Of a stretch of DNA of 64,000 nt, positions 1-10,038 are shown piece after piece (the first letter of the stretch is position 1; each line of letters begins with the position of its first letter). The DNA comes from Adiantum capillus-veneris (lineage: Eukaryota; Streptophyta; Polypodiopsida; Polypodiales; Pteridaceae), in assembly GCA_014529385.2 (NCBI GenBank), contig CM043966.1, positions 90,936,587 through 91,000,586 of the forward strand. Reading direction: 5' to 3'. The position numbers and the translations under genes were made by a program. A model generated the notes under the pieces. It was not told the origin of the DNA. It worked only from the letters and a program-made list of their open reading frames with translations, and did no database searches.

Positions 1-1087
1 TGTGATGTCGGCATCGTAACTCTTCAAAAGATACAGGAGCAGGTGCTGCGTTTAGAACAGGTTCTATTGCGGAAGCCGGTTCTGAAACTGGTTCATGTTT
101 TGGAACTAGGGAATTGGGAATTATGATGACTTTGTGTACAAAAGGGGTTTTTTTTATAAAAATTTTGGCAAAGTTCCTCTAAGGCTTTGTCTATGTATGA
201 GATGCATAGAACGGGTGCAAGAAATCCGTCGTCAACCATGTTGCACACAAAGGGAGTCTTCCAGAAAGTTCAGGGCTGGAGGAATGAAGGAGCACAGCTG
301 GCTGAGAACGCTTATGCTGCAGATCGTGAAAGAGTGCCATTCTCTGGAGTTTATTTGTTGTTGTTAAATATTTTACGCTTTGGAACTGTTCACACTTGGA
401 GTAGCAAATTGAACAGCTTTAAAATTTTAACCCAAATCGTATATGGGTTGATGGTATTATTTGACGTAAGAAAACCAGCGAAAAGGAAAAGTCACCAAAA
501 CAGCCAGCGAAGAGAAAAATTAACGAGCAGCCTGGCGGCGTTTCAGGCCAGCGCATCGAGAAAAAGGGGCGACCTTGGACGAGGAGGTGCGAGCAGCCAG
601 CGCTTGGTAAGGAGGGATGACTCTTGGGGAAGGGATGCAACACTTCCGCTGAAGGGGCACAACAAAAGAGGCAAATTCAATTCAGCGCCCCTGTGAAGGA
701 AAGGGTGCGAGGGAGAGAGATACGCAGCAGGGGCAGCAATGGCTGCATGTGAAGGGGCACATCGCCTTGGGAAAAGGTACGAGCAAGGGGTAACCTTCTA
801 CCAGGTCAATGGCCTTTCACATGAAAGGGTGCGAGCACACGGGTGCGAAGGGGTGCTATCCGATGAAAGGATACGCAGGGTATGTAGGTTTCCGTGTATG
901 CCGCACACATACACATCTCTCTTCTATCTTTTATATAGAATTGGAAAAAAATATCAAGTTACCTCATACTCGCGTATGTGTGCGTGTACCACCTTTCTTC
1001 TGCTTCCATACAACTCCGGGAAAAGGGGGGGGAGAGGGTAGCGGCGAGGGTAAGAGGCTCACAACCTTCGGGTCCGGGGAAAAAATT
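1..1087 (-). other. Non-coding internal leader of a left-truncated LTR element
   Basis: No convincing gene is seen. The stretch lies inside (downstream, on the minus strand, of) the primer-binding site and LTR that follow it, so it should be the leader of a minus-strand LTR element that continues out of the window. From about 600 to 880 it contains loose repeats of a GAAGGGGTGCGA-like motif, resembling the 21-bp repeats in the adjacent LTR. A plus-strand open frame at 187-696 has no recognisable domain and is not called. Confidence 0.4.
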
Positions 1088-1088
1088 T

Positions 1089-1101
1089 GCTTTAATACCA
1101 A
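1089..1101 (-). promoter_or_regulatory. tRNA primer-binding site (initiator Met type)
   Basis: On the minus strand it reads TTGGTATTAAAGC directly after an LTR ending in ACA. This is close to the plant initiator-Met primer-binding site TGGTATCAGAGC. It sets the element's orientation as minus. Confidence 0.5.
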
Positions 1102-1535
1102 TGTAAGGATTCTAGATACTAATCCTTAATTAAGTACTTAAAGTCATGATTAAGATTTAAGAAACTTGAACTGAACTTAGAAACAAGACTTAGAAGACTT
1201 TGTGTTTGATTGATTGAATGTGTGATACAAGGGCTCCTTATATAGGAGACGAAGAGACATAAATGAAAAGACACGTCTCCTAGTGAAGAGACATGACTTT
1301 AGACGTAAAGACACATCCTTTCGGTGAAGAGCTGCAACCATTGGGCGAAGAGTCGCACCCGTAGAGCGAAGGGGTGTGACCAGTCGTCGAAGGAGTGAGG
1401 CTTTTGGCGAAGAGGCACGTCTCTTGAGCGAAGGGGTGTGACCATCCAAGCGCAGGGGTCCTCCTTGGCATGGCACTTCCCGTATCTGCAACTAGGAGTA
1501 GATGTATTGCTGTTAACATAGTCACAATCGTGACA
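1102..1535 (-). mobile_element. LTR (5' LTR of minus-strand element)
   Basis: On the minus strand the segment starts TGTCACGATTGTGAC and ends CCTTACA, so it has TG...CA ends and is followed by a primer-binding site. A TATATAAGG-type TATA box lies at about 1239-1246 with 21-bp tandem repeats upstream of it, the expected U3 layout. To the right the sequence is pol of another gypsy element, so it appears to have inserted there. The partner LTR is outside the window, so the target duplication cannot be tested. Confidence 0.5.
1262..1465 (-). repeat. About nine degenerate 21-bp tandem repeats
   Basis: Units of 20-22 bp are recognised by a GCGAAGGGGTG / GTGAAGAG core repeated head to tail, for example GCGAAGAGTCGCACCCGTAGA then GCGAAGGGGTGTGACCAGTCGT. 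The period is near a multiple of three, so an open frame survives across it on the minus strand. The position upstream of the LTR TATA box suggests U3 enhancer-like repeats, which is inference. Confidence 0.6.
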
Positions 1536-1771
1536 GTATCGGCTTCGGCCATTTCCAAATTAATGAAATTATCTACTTGGAAGAGTTAAATGATGAACAC
1601 AGAACGAACATGTCTGAACTTGATAAAGAACGCCTAGATTTTCTCCACACTCATGCCGATTGCTTCTCTAAGGGCCTGCCAGGCGAGTTGCCACCATCTC
1701 GTCTTGAGGATCGCACTATTGATCTGATACTTGGAAGCAGGCCACTGAACTGACCACCTTCCTGCGTTAGT
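1536..1771 (+). pseudogene. Gypsy-1 fragment: protease-RT junction
   Basis: In one plus-strand frame it reads through to the conserved linker before gypsy reverse transcriptase (LDKERLDFLHTHADCFSKG, then LEDRTIDLI near 1720), with a stop replacing Arg at about 1750. A homologous linker occurs in the opposite orientation at 3100-3195. At about 1771 the homology ends and minus-strand RNase H sequence begins. With the plus-strand fragment at 5878-7425 this is probably an older gypsy-1 copy cut by a minus-strand gypsy-1, with the intervening part deleted. Confidence 0.6.
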
Positions 1772-2512
1772 ATCTGTATCTGCAAAATCTGTATCTGTGG
1801 CATACCGATCGACCATATCCTCAAAGCTCCTATGATGTATCGCGGAAACAGCCAGAACCAACGGTTTCCGAGACAAAGCATCTGCCACCACATTCTTTTG
1901 TCCCTGCACATGGAAAATCTGGAAGTGGAACTGTGATAAGATGTTCGCCCACCGCATCTGCTTTTCCGAAAGCTGCTTCTGTGACAAGAAGTAGCGCAAA
2001 CTCTAATGGTCTGTAAAGACAGTAAAATCCACTCCGAGTAGGTAATGCCGCCACTGAGTAAGAGCATGGATAACCGCCAAAAGCTCTTTCTCATAGATTT
2101 GTGCTGTCATCTCCGGCCTAGAGAACAAACGGCTCTCGTAAGCTATGACATGGCCTTCTTGCATCAAGACCGCACCCAGACTACGACCACAAGCATCACA
2201 ATATACTTCAAATGACTTGTGCAAGTCCGGCAAAGTCAAAATAGGTTCCGTAGTCAATTTCTCTTTCAATGTCCGAAAGGCAGTCACCTCTGTGGGTCCC
2301 CACAAAAAAGGTACTCCTTTCTGTGTCAAGGTATGCAAAGGGGAAGCAACCTCTGCAAACTTTCGTATGAACCGCCTGTAGTATGAACACAATCCCAAGA
2401 AGCTTTTAACTTCATGGACATTCCTCAAATCGGGCCAATCACGGATAGTCTCTATCTTGGCCGGGTCCATTTGCACTCTTGCTGCTGACACAATGTGTCC
2501 CAAAAAGTGCAT
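1772..2512 (-). pseudogene. gypsy-1 RT connection and RNase H (broken)
   Basis: From 2512 downward the frame shows the LGHIVSAARVQMDPAKIETI thumb motif, then RNase H motifs EVYCDACGRSLGAVLMQEG and HALTQWRHYLLG ending with TDH. An in-frame stop (TAG) follows TDH near 2003. A continuation from 1999 carries LSEKQMRWANILSQFHF, the usual spacer before integrase. Homology ends near 1772. The role would be degradation of the RNA strand during reverse transcription. It is broken by one stop and 3' truncation. Confidence 0.8.
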
Positions 2513-3150
2513 CTCTGGTAGGAAAATTCACTTTTCTTTGCATTAATCACTAACGTGTGATCTCGTAATGCCTGAAAGACTTGAAGCAGATGATCTCTGT
2601 GTTCTGCCTCATTCTTGGAGAAAACAATGATGTCGTCAAAGAAAGTGCCAACAAATAGCCTATACTCTCGAAAAATCCATTCCATCATCTTGTTAAATGT
2701 CGCAGGAGCATTGGTTAAGCCAAAAGGCATCACCAAAAACTTAAATAACCCAAAAGTCGTCCGAAAAGCTGTCTTGTAGACATCTCCTGGCGCTATCCTG
2801 ATCTGATGATATCCACTCTTCAAGTCAATCTTGCTAAAGCACGAGGATCCCTGTAACCTGTCGAGTACATCATCGATCCTAGGGATCGGAAATCTGTTCT
2901 TGATGGTGATTTCGTTGAGAGTGCTATAATCGATGCACATTCTCCAAGATCCGTCTTTCTTCAAAACCAACAACACTGGAGAGTAATACGGTGAAGTACT
3001 AGGCTGGACAAGACCCTTTTTCAAGAGGTCTTTCACTGGGTTCATAATCTTTTCATTTTGTACTCGGCTCACACGATAAGGTGACCGATTCGGTGGCGTG
3101 CTTCCAGGTATCAGATCAATGGTTTGATCTTCAGGCCCTCTGAAAAGCAA
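2452..3150 (-). pseudogene. gypsy-1 reverse transcriptase core
   Basis: A frame of about 230 codons holds the gypsy RT blocks in order: DQTIDLIPGSTPPNRSPYR linker, LVLKKDGSWRMCIDYSTLN, the motif-A segment FSKIDLKSGYHQI, motif B ([13 protein letters not shown]) and motif C, here TFFDDIIVFSKNEAEHR. Motif C is FFDD where YLDD or FLDD is usual; both catalytic Asp residues remain. The frame shifts near 2500 into the thumb/RNase H frame. Known family function is cDNA synthesis; this copy is a fragment. Confidence 0.85.
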
Positions 3151-3189
3151 TCGGCATGAGTGTGGAGAAAAATCTTGGCGTTCTTTTGA

Positions 3190-3610
3190 TCAGGTCAAAA
3201 CATATTCAACCTTTATCCAGCGTTCAGTTCTCTCCCAAAAGAATGAGTAAGAAACTGAAGTTCATCAAGTACAATCTCTAAGCCCTTCATTTATCAAAGT
3301 CGCTTTCTCGGCCCTGTAGTCAACCACGGCGTAGTTCTTGTGGTACCAAGGGATCCTGAGTAGAACGTCACTCGCGTGCCCTAAACACCTTTGTCATTGT
3401 AAACGAAGTTTGCCAATGCTCGGTGTAATGGAAACATCCCATCCGGGTGCCAGTCGAAATACCTCCGCCTGTGGCGTCAGTCTGTCGGGCGTAATTCCAA
3501 ATCGAGCCGCCAATTCCAAGTGAAAAGAAGTTGGCCTTGACTCCTTCAAAAGAGCTTCCTGATCCTTCACTTTGCCCCAAAAGCGGCAAAGTTTGTACTT
3601 TCATTCATTA
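3190..3610 (-). pseudogene. gypsy-1 protease-like region
   Basis: It lies between the gag zinc knuckle and RT, where gypsy elements carry the aspartic protease. On the minus strand near 3345 it reads VLLRIPWYHKNYAVVDYRA, matching the ILG(I/M)-W-hydrophobic C-terminal part of retropepsin domains. No intact D-S/T-G active site was confirmed, and the frame is broken between 3370 and 3604. The assignment rests on position and this motif. Confidence 0.5.
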
Positions 3611-3656
3611 GATTCGGTGCAGGTCCCACGCTATGTGGTACCAGTTCTGATTTTTT

Positions 3657-4289
3657 CTATCTGCCTTTTCTGCCACATTCCTCAGCTGCTCTCAAACTCT
3701 CAGACCTGTCGTCGTCTTTATCATTCTGTTCTTTCTGTGCCTTATTAGGGCACTTCGCGGAGGTATGTCCCTGTTCCCCGCATCCAAAGCACTTCCCCTC
3801 TCTGATGAAGCGAGCTCTCTCCTCAGGAGTAAGCTTGGGTCGTGCATCATTTTTCTCTGGGTTGCTCTTTTTCTTTCTACTTTCATTCCCAGAAGTCTCT
3901 TCGGCTGGTTGTGTCATGGCCTCATCTGTGGGATAGGTCAGACTGCCAGAGTGAATGGCAAAGCCCCGCTTCGCATGACTCATCAAGTCCTGAATAGAAG
4001 CTGACTTCTGTTCCGAGCAGTGATCTCGGATCTCTGTAGGTAGACCCAAGGTAAACCGCTCAATCTGTTCTCTGAACGAGATCTTCTTGAATGAAGAGGC
4101 GGGTAGAAAAGAGCTCCAAAATCTTTCACAATAAGCATTGATTGTATCTTTCTTGGTCATCCGAAGATGGTTCCAAGCAGCTCGTACATCTCGTTTATAT
4201 TCTTGCGTCAACCAAGAAGAAATAAAAAGCTTCTTAAATTTCAGCCATTTAACTGGCGCACTCTTGTTAAAAGAAGCGTGGACCACCAA
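3657..4289 (-). pseudogene. gypsy-1 gag, C-terminal part with CCHC zinc knuckle
   Basis: It encodes the capsid-like region (LFISSWLTQEYKRDVRAAW, then FWSSFLPASSFKKISFREQ) and a CCHC knuckle CFGCGEQGHTSAKC at about 3757-3798. Gag assembles the particle and the knuckle binds RNA. It overlaps the N-terminal half in another frame, so a frameshift lies near 4290-4380. The plus-strand relative at 23592-24260 aligns throughout. Confidence 0.85.
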
Positions 4290-5227
4290 GTACGAGCATT
4301 CCCCTTAAGGTAAGAGGTAGCTCTCCGAATCTTGGAGTGCTCTGAATAGCGTCCTCCCGCGAAAGCGATGTCAAACTGCTGTATAAAAGACAAAGCCTTC
4401 GAAGCATCTGAGTATCCTGAAAAGTATCAAACTTGATCGAGTGGCCACCTTCCTTAAACTCTCGGACTTTCTTGCTTTTATCTTCGAGAAAGTCATACTG
4501 GTTGGCTTTGTAAAAATTCTTCTTGTTCGCATAAAACTTTCCGTCATCGGAATCTGAGCTGTCTGTAGACGAGTCCTCAGTAGAACTGTCAGTCTCTGGG
4601 CGAGATGTAGCCTTCTTTGCCTTTTTCTTGCCCTTTCCGAAGCTTTGTTTCTTGCTTCGCTTTTTACCTTTTCTGTCTTCTTGGCTCGAATCCGAGGAGC
4701 TAGAAGAACTATCTGAAGAAGAAGAAGAAGAAGAAGAACTGGGTACTCCTTCAAATCGAACACGCTTCTTCTGTTTCTTTGCCTTGTCAAAAGTCGACTG
4801 ACGACCCAAATAACCTGGAAAGTCAGTGCTTTTCTTCTGCTTTTTGCCGTGCTTTTGGGCTTTCTTTTGCGTGTCAAAAAGCTGAGCAATCCGTGCATCA
4901 ACCACGTTCTCCAGTTCCTTCTCCATATATTTTCTTGGAGGCAGAAGGTTTCTTGAGAGCGGGTTTCGGGAGTGGTGTTGTGGTTCTCTGTCACTCCATC
5001 TGTACCTCTTCCAAAGAGGTTTGGTTCATATATTTTGCCATCTTCGGGTCCTTGGCAAAATTGAGCATCATCTTTGTTGCATCGCCGATCAACTGGCGAC
5101 GCTCCATCTCTCGCCTCTCCGCCTAAGTAGGCCAAGGCAGGCCATACTCTCTGCCGGAATCTTCGTTGTGATCCTTGGCCGCATCTCCAGATGCAGAGGG
5201 AGTCGACTGATCATTGCTTGAAGCCAT
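4267..5227 (-). pseudogene. gypsy-1 gag, N-terminal part with serine/lysine-rich tract
   Basis: The first ATG is at 5227-5225 and starts MASSNDQSTPSASGDA. Codon 35 (5125-5123) is an in-frame TAG, also present at codon 35 of the plus-strand copy, so the first 34 codons may be an upstream ORF, with gag starting at a later ATG (MERRQLIGDATKMM). Downstream are Lys-rich helices, a poly-Ser tract from a (TTC)n-like run near 4685-4738, and an acidic-Ser segment. A frame change occurs near 4930. Confidence 0.75.
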
Positions 5228-5280
5228 ACGTGCCGCGGAAAAAAAATTCGGGGATCAGATTTCCCGTAGAAGAGAAATCG

Positions 5281-5298
5281 GCCGTGCTCTGAGACCAC
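5281..5298 (-). promoter_or_regulatory. gypsy-1 primer-binding site
   Basis: The minus strand reads TGGTCTCAGAGCACGGC one base after the LTR end. It differs from the initiator-Met site TGGTATCAGAGC at one position and matches TGGTATTAGAGCACGGCC in the plus-strand copy. Confidence 0.8.
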
Positions 5299-5877
5299 TG
5301 TAACAGACTTGGACACTCCAAGTCAAAAATCAATGGCGACAATACCAAATAACCACTTCAAAACAATTCACAGATCACAATAGATTTGCACTGGCCTGGC
5401 GGAGTTCCGTGCCTAGAGATATTGGCCCCAAAGACTGGCGCCCTTTTCGGTATTTCTTTTTATATTTATCAGTTCAAAGTACAAGAGAGTGGCTAGGGTT
5501 TCACTCTCAGACTCTGCGTCCAGATGCCCTGAGAAGTGAGGCCCTTACCACTAATTTAAAGGTTACAAGGGATGCCCAAAAGCTTCAAATCGAAAACAAT
5601 TGCTCTCTCTCTCACACAGAGAGTCGAAAGTTGAAAACAAAAGCATTCTCTCTCTTTCTCATTAGGTAGAGAAAAAGCAAAATTTGCGTCGCTCATCTTT
5701 CTAAAAAAAAAAAAATAAATAAAATAAAAAAAAGTATATATATATATATATATTTTAATAAGCCTCCGCGATTTTCGGAAATTAGGGTTTCTGGCAGAAA
5801 TTAGGGTTTGCAGGAATTTTAGGGTTTTTGGCAGAAATTAGGGTTTCTGCTGTCCGCCACGTCATCACTTTGTGACA
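5299..5877 (-). mobile_element. gypsy-1 LTR (5' LTR)
   Basis: Minus-strand ends are TGTCACAAAGTGATGACGTGG and CCAAGTCTGTTACA, shared with the LTRs at 22184-22689 and 26973-27602. U3 carries four AAACCCTAA telo-box motifs (5781-5850 on the plus strand as TTAGGGTTT), an A/T microsatellite at 5703-5758, and a conserved 3' part with the GGCGCCAGTCTTTGGGGCCAA-like block. The flank at 5878 is plus-strand gypsy-1 pol. Confidence 0.85.
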
Positions 5878-6274
5878 GGCATGTCTAAGAAAGAAAAAAA
5901 AGCTTAGCATGAGATACTATGGCCCTTTCCAGATAAAAGAAAAGATAAATGATGTCTCCTTTAGACTGAAGCTGCCCGATACTTGCAAGATTTACAATGC
6001 TTTTCATGTGAGTCTATTGAAGCCTTTCAAAGGCGATGTGCCCGATGATGGGGAGCCAGATGAGCAACCCGAAGTGAAGGAAAGCAAGGAGATACTCGTT
6101 CCAGAACAGATATTGGCACACAGACAAGGATAGAAAGATTAAAGGTAAAGTGATTAGGCGGTTCTTGGTTAAATTCAAGAACTATCCTACATTGGATGCA
6201 AAGTGGATGGAGGAGGACCTAACAGATACTCCTCAGATTTTGGAACTTTACCTTGAAGCATTCGGTTTAGCATA
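5878..6274 (+). pseudogene. gypsy-1 integrase C-terminus and chromodomain-like tail
   Basis: From 5909 it reads [36 protein letters not shown] and [10 protein letters not shown], the gypsy integrase C-terminal GPF motif and start of a chromodomain. After a frameshift near 6125 it continues with RRFLVKFKNYPTLDAKW-like sequence to a stop at about 6274. It matches 25976-26368 of the plus-strand element. It is the 3' remainder of the older gypsy-1 copy interrupted at 5877/5878. Confidence 0.8.
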
Positions 6275-6878
6275 GTCTACTCCGATAGAACCCCGATTTC
6301 AGCATGGGTGAATCTAGTGCAGCGGGCTTGCACAAGAGGGGAGTCACTCCGCTCCTTTGTCAATAGTTTACCTTGATTTTGAGTAGAGTCATTGATGTCC
6401 TTTTGGGTTTCAGGGATACTGATGGGCTGACAGTATTCTGCTGTATGAGTTTATGAACTGGAATTCTCAAAAATGAAAATGAAAATGATTGATTTGTACT
6501 TGACTTGTTTGAGTGCAGGAATTGAAAGACGGAATGACTGCAACATTTCGGTCTCATAAATCTCTATAGATATGATTGCAATAAAATTTAGTTAATTGAG
6601 CATCTGAGAGGTCCCAAATGGATCTAGATGTGATTACACAATACGTTGCCGATTAATCATGGTCTGAGATTTGGAATGAATCTATATGTGATTTGTCATC
6701 TAATGTCCTATGATGTCAAGTAATGTTCGGTGAGGTGACTGTCGATTTGTACAAGTGCTAGATGTGTTGTGTCTAGTGCGTCGGTACTAACGGTCAGCGT
6801 CTACTAAGATAGTTAATGGCCTCTGTCTGTTTTGCAGGCATAATCGAGGGCGATTACAATTCTTTCAAGAGGGGGGTA
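6275..6878 (+). other. gypsy-1 3' untranslated region and polypurine tract
   Basis: A non-coding stretch of about 600 bp separates the pol stop from the LTR and aligns with 26369-26972. It ends in a polypurine tract (CAAGAGGGGGG, about 6866-6876), which primes plus-strand DNA synthesis in this class. Nothing else is seen in it. Confidence 0.7.
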
Positions 6879-7425
6879 TGTCACAAACTGATGACGTGGC
6901 GGCCTCCCGTGAAATGCGCCGAGACAGGCTGACGTAGTAGCAAGCCAGCGGAAATCCCGCGAGAAAACGCGCTGACATGCTGACGTGGGGGGCCGTACGG
7001 ACAGCAGTACGGGCGTTCCACATTTTGCGCTGACCAGCCGTACCGATTTTCGGAAATTACAGTGAGAAGCTTTTGGGCATTATGCTTTAAATTTTAAGAA
7101 GCTTTTGGAGATTAGTGCTTTTGAGTTTGAGAAGCTTTTGGGGCTCTTCTTTTAGCATCCCATGTAAATTCTTTATAAGTGGCCTTTGGGGCTCACTTCT
7201 CAAAGCATCTGGACGCAGAGTTTAAGACTGAGCACTCGTGGGCCCTCTTTGTACTTTGCGCACATATTAATATTAAAAGAAATACCGAAAGGGGTGCCAG
7301 TCTTTTGGGCCAATACCTCTGGGTACGGAACTACGCCGGGCCGTGTCGTCTTTGTGAACTATTTTGAAGTGAATCTATGTTGTGTCGCGGTAGAATCTTG
7401 ACTTGGGGTGTCCAAGTTTGTTACA
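6879..7425 (+). mobile_element. gypsy-1 LTR (3' LTR)
   Basis: It starts TGTCACAAACTGATGACG and ends CCAAGTTTGTTACA. The 3' half matches the other gypsy-1 LTRs (CGGAACTACGCCGGGCC block), but U3 lacks the telo-box cluster and holds a different GC-rich stretch. The next five bases are CAGGC; the 5' end is lost so no target duplication can be shown. It sits in LINE-A sequence. Confidence 0.8.
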
Positions 7426-8500
7426 CAGGCTGAAGTGTAGGTCGAGAAAAGGAGTCCCTGGGTGATCGACCGAGGAGAAAGGATCCCGCCAAAACCACTT
7501 ACCCGGGTCCCACTGCACTCGTACCAGAGGGCGGCTCTCCCAAGCCCAATGTCTTGACTCAAGATTTACTGGGTCAGGATCCATGACACATGTCCTCCCA
7601 TAGATGCACACTACTTAGATCCTCTAAAAACAGCACTCTGCAACCTGCGGTGTGTCTAGTGAGACTTTGTGTAGACGACCCTCGCCCTGAACCTTGAAAA
7701 ACATGTGGGTTGCTGACTCCGAGCAAGCCCTAACTACAATGAGGAGCTCCAAATGTGTGAAGGCCCCCATCCATCTGGTAGTTGCTGCCTCGAGGGGTAT
7801 GCCACTCAACAGGTATAACCTCTGTAATATCTTGACACATGCTCTGCACCCCCCTCATGCCTCGTAATTGGATGCTTTGTACCTCTTCGGGAAGGCCTGA
7901 AAATTGTAGTCAGTCGCTAAGAGTGCGGGCTGGACCGTCTGCCATGGGACCCCAAGAAACGTGAGGCCTACTACCAACCAAGTGGCCTCTCTATGTGCTA
8001 ACCATGGGGTTCCAAGCAAGAGGCTGCCTCAAGCTCTCCTTCGCACAAGTTGGTTGGTGCTGCTCCAGGCCACTCCTCATTTGCTCCTTGGACCTAAGCA
8101 AGCTAACAGCAAATCGATTCTCTCATCTCCTGCTCAGACCAACTGGGTGCATCTTTGTAAAAATCCACTTGATGGACGGGCTCCAAGGGCCACCCGTATG
8201 AGGGACTCCAACAAGAATCCGATATAGCAACAACTCCTTCCAGGGCTCCTCCCCCTGAAGAAGTCCTCTGACCACAAGCTTCCCAAGGAGGGCTCTGCGT
8301 TGCCATCCTGGGTCAATGATCCCCAGGCCTCCCTAAGAACATGGTAAGGTGATGACCTGCCGAGACACTTTGGCCTTGGCTAACTGCGTGTCACGCCCTG
8401 ACCACAAGAAATTCTTGATCAACCTCTCCAGCTGGCTGATGCAGAAACTCGAAAAGATCCAACAAGACGTGATGTACCACATAGTAGCCAAAAGCACCTA
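7426..8500 (-). pseudogene. LINE-A ORF2 C-terminal region
   Basis: This decayed part lies downstream of RT on the minus strand. Short frames at 7624-7809 (EAATTRWMGAFTHLELLIVVR) match plus-strand LINE-A at 38755-38830 (EPAAPRWMGAFTRVKVLIS). No continuous frame remains. In the family this region links RT to a zinc-binding domain. Confidence 0.65.
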
Positions 8501-8523
8501 GTTGGCCACTACAACTATGCCAA

Positions 8524-9834
8524 TCAGAGAGAGACATGCAAATCTGCAATGAAGCAGCTTCTTCCTAATGGAGAAGAGGGGTGCAGTCTCCTGCTCTGGA
8601 GACAAATCCAAGCTAACCTAACAGCCCAGATAAGGTAACGAAGTCCCGGGGGGGGGCTCCACCCGAAGCCCTCTTCCGGCGACCAATTAGGCGTAGGAGC
8701 ACTGCCAACCCAGAAATCCACAGTCTTCCTCTAGTTGATCAGTGCCCTTGATGCACAACAAAACACCTCAAGAGCGTCTCACACTTCTGCAGATTGGCCT
8801 CATGGCCCTCCAAGTACATGCCTAAGTTGTCAGCAAACTTAGCATCTAGCAACTCATCTAGGGAGCCCTAGACCATACAAACCAACCTTTTGTGAAGTCA
8901 GAAATCTGCTCATCGCCCCGGCATAGCAGAGAAAGAGGAAGGGGGCAAGAGGGAAACCCTGTCGAACCGAGTGTGTGAGTAGGAAGCGTTCCCCTCTTCC
9001 CCCCGCAAAGAACACTTGGCTGTGCGCACATCTGTAGAGAGTTGACACTCCTCTGATCCAAGCATCTGAAAACCCCATCTTGTGCAGAGTGCCCTCTAGG
9101 AAATCTCAATCAACTCTTTTGTAAGCCTTCTGCAAATCGAGAAGGAGTATGACAAGATCCTCGCCTCGGAGACGCGCAAGGGCCGATGCCTTCCAAAAGG
9201 TAAAGATGTTGTCAAGGATATTGCGCTCCTTGACAAATCCTGTCTGGGTCTCATGAATAATGTTCTTGAGAAGCGGCTGAATCCTCACACTCAGAGCCTT
9301 TCTTAATATTTTTTAGGCTGAGTTGAAAATGTTGATGGGCCACTACTGCCGAATCTCATCCAAGGAGCCACCCTCCTTGGGAATAAGGTAAATGAAACCC
9401 TCACTCATGCTGTCAGGCATCTCCCCAATGTGAAAAACGTGCTGGTAGGCACTGCAAAAATCCGAACTAAGCACCTCCCAGTACTCCAAGAAAATGCTGG
9501 GAGTCAAACCATCCTCCCTTGGGCAACTACCTTGGGGGAGTGCCTTGAGGGCCTCATGGAGCTCTTCTAGCTTGAGAGGCATCTCTAGTCTCTGATGCAT
9601 CTCCTCAGTAACTAGGCAAGGCATTTGTGCCCAAACATGCTCTCTACATGCATCCCGACGCTGTGACTGTGGCTCAGCTGAAAGCAACATTCGGTAAAAG
9701 TCGGTAGCAATTGCACGCATATCCTCAAGTTTTGAAGCAACTGACCCATCCGGTCTCCTCAACTGGCTAACACTGGTGCGTGGATGGCGAGGCCCCACAG
9801 TCTCAAAGAACTCCCCAATAACTCTGTCACCCAC
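8524..9834 (-). pseudogene. LINE-A reverse transcriptase (broken)
   Basis: Read from 9834 downward: MGDRVIGEFFETVGPRHPR, LKALPQGSCPREDGLTPSI (motif 1 region), then TGFVKERNILDNIFTFWKA with LVILLLDLQKAYKRVD (motif A) at 9288-9106, and SVRQGFPLAPFLFLCYAGA (motif B; the usual GCP is GFP) at about 8925-8985. Motif C should follow near 8840 but is obscured. Frames change at about 9340, 9106 and 8854. The layout matches plant L1-like LINE RT. Confidence 0.8.
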
Positions 9835-10038
9835 CTTGGTCCACTGAGATGCCTGCCGATGAAAGGAAAACTCATGACGTCGCTCTTCAATGGTGATCAG
9901 CTCCTGTCCAGCTTGCTACATCTGCTCCTCCAGCCAAGGATTTTCTGGGTGGCGCTCCTGCATTCGCTGTATGGAAGCAATGCCTCGTCTGGGACGCTTC
10001 TCCTCCTCCTTGGCTGCATCCAAGCAAGCTGTAGCCTC

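Larger units (their letters stand above)
1772..5877 (-). mobile_element. Ty3/gypsy retrotransposon gypsy-1, 3'-truncated
   Basis: Order on the minus strand: LTR (5877-5299), primer-binding site, gag with serine tract and CCHC knuckle, protease-like region, RT, RNase H. Integrase, chromodomain and 3' LTR are missing, since the element stops at about 1772 against an opposed gypsy-1 fragment. It is the same family as the plus-strand copy at 22184-27602. The right flank is GGCAT; the left target duplication was lost with the deletion. Confidence 0.85.

Noticed and set aside
187-696. Plus-strand open frame of 169 codons
   Set aside because: Composition follows the GA-rich repeats of an LTR leader, and there is no recognisable domain or splice context.
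1262-1465. CRISPR-like repeat array
   Set aside because: Units are contiguous and degenerate with no spacers, and the DNA is eukaryotic.
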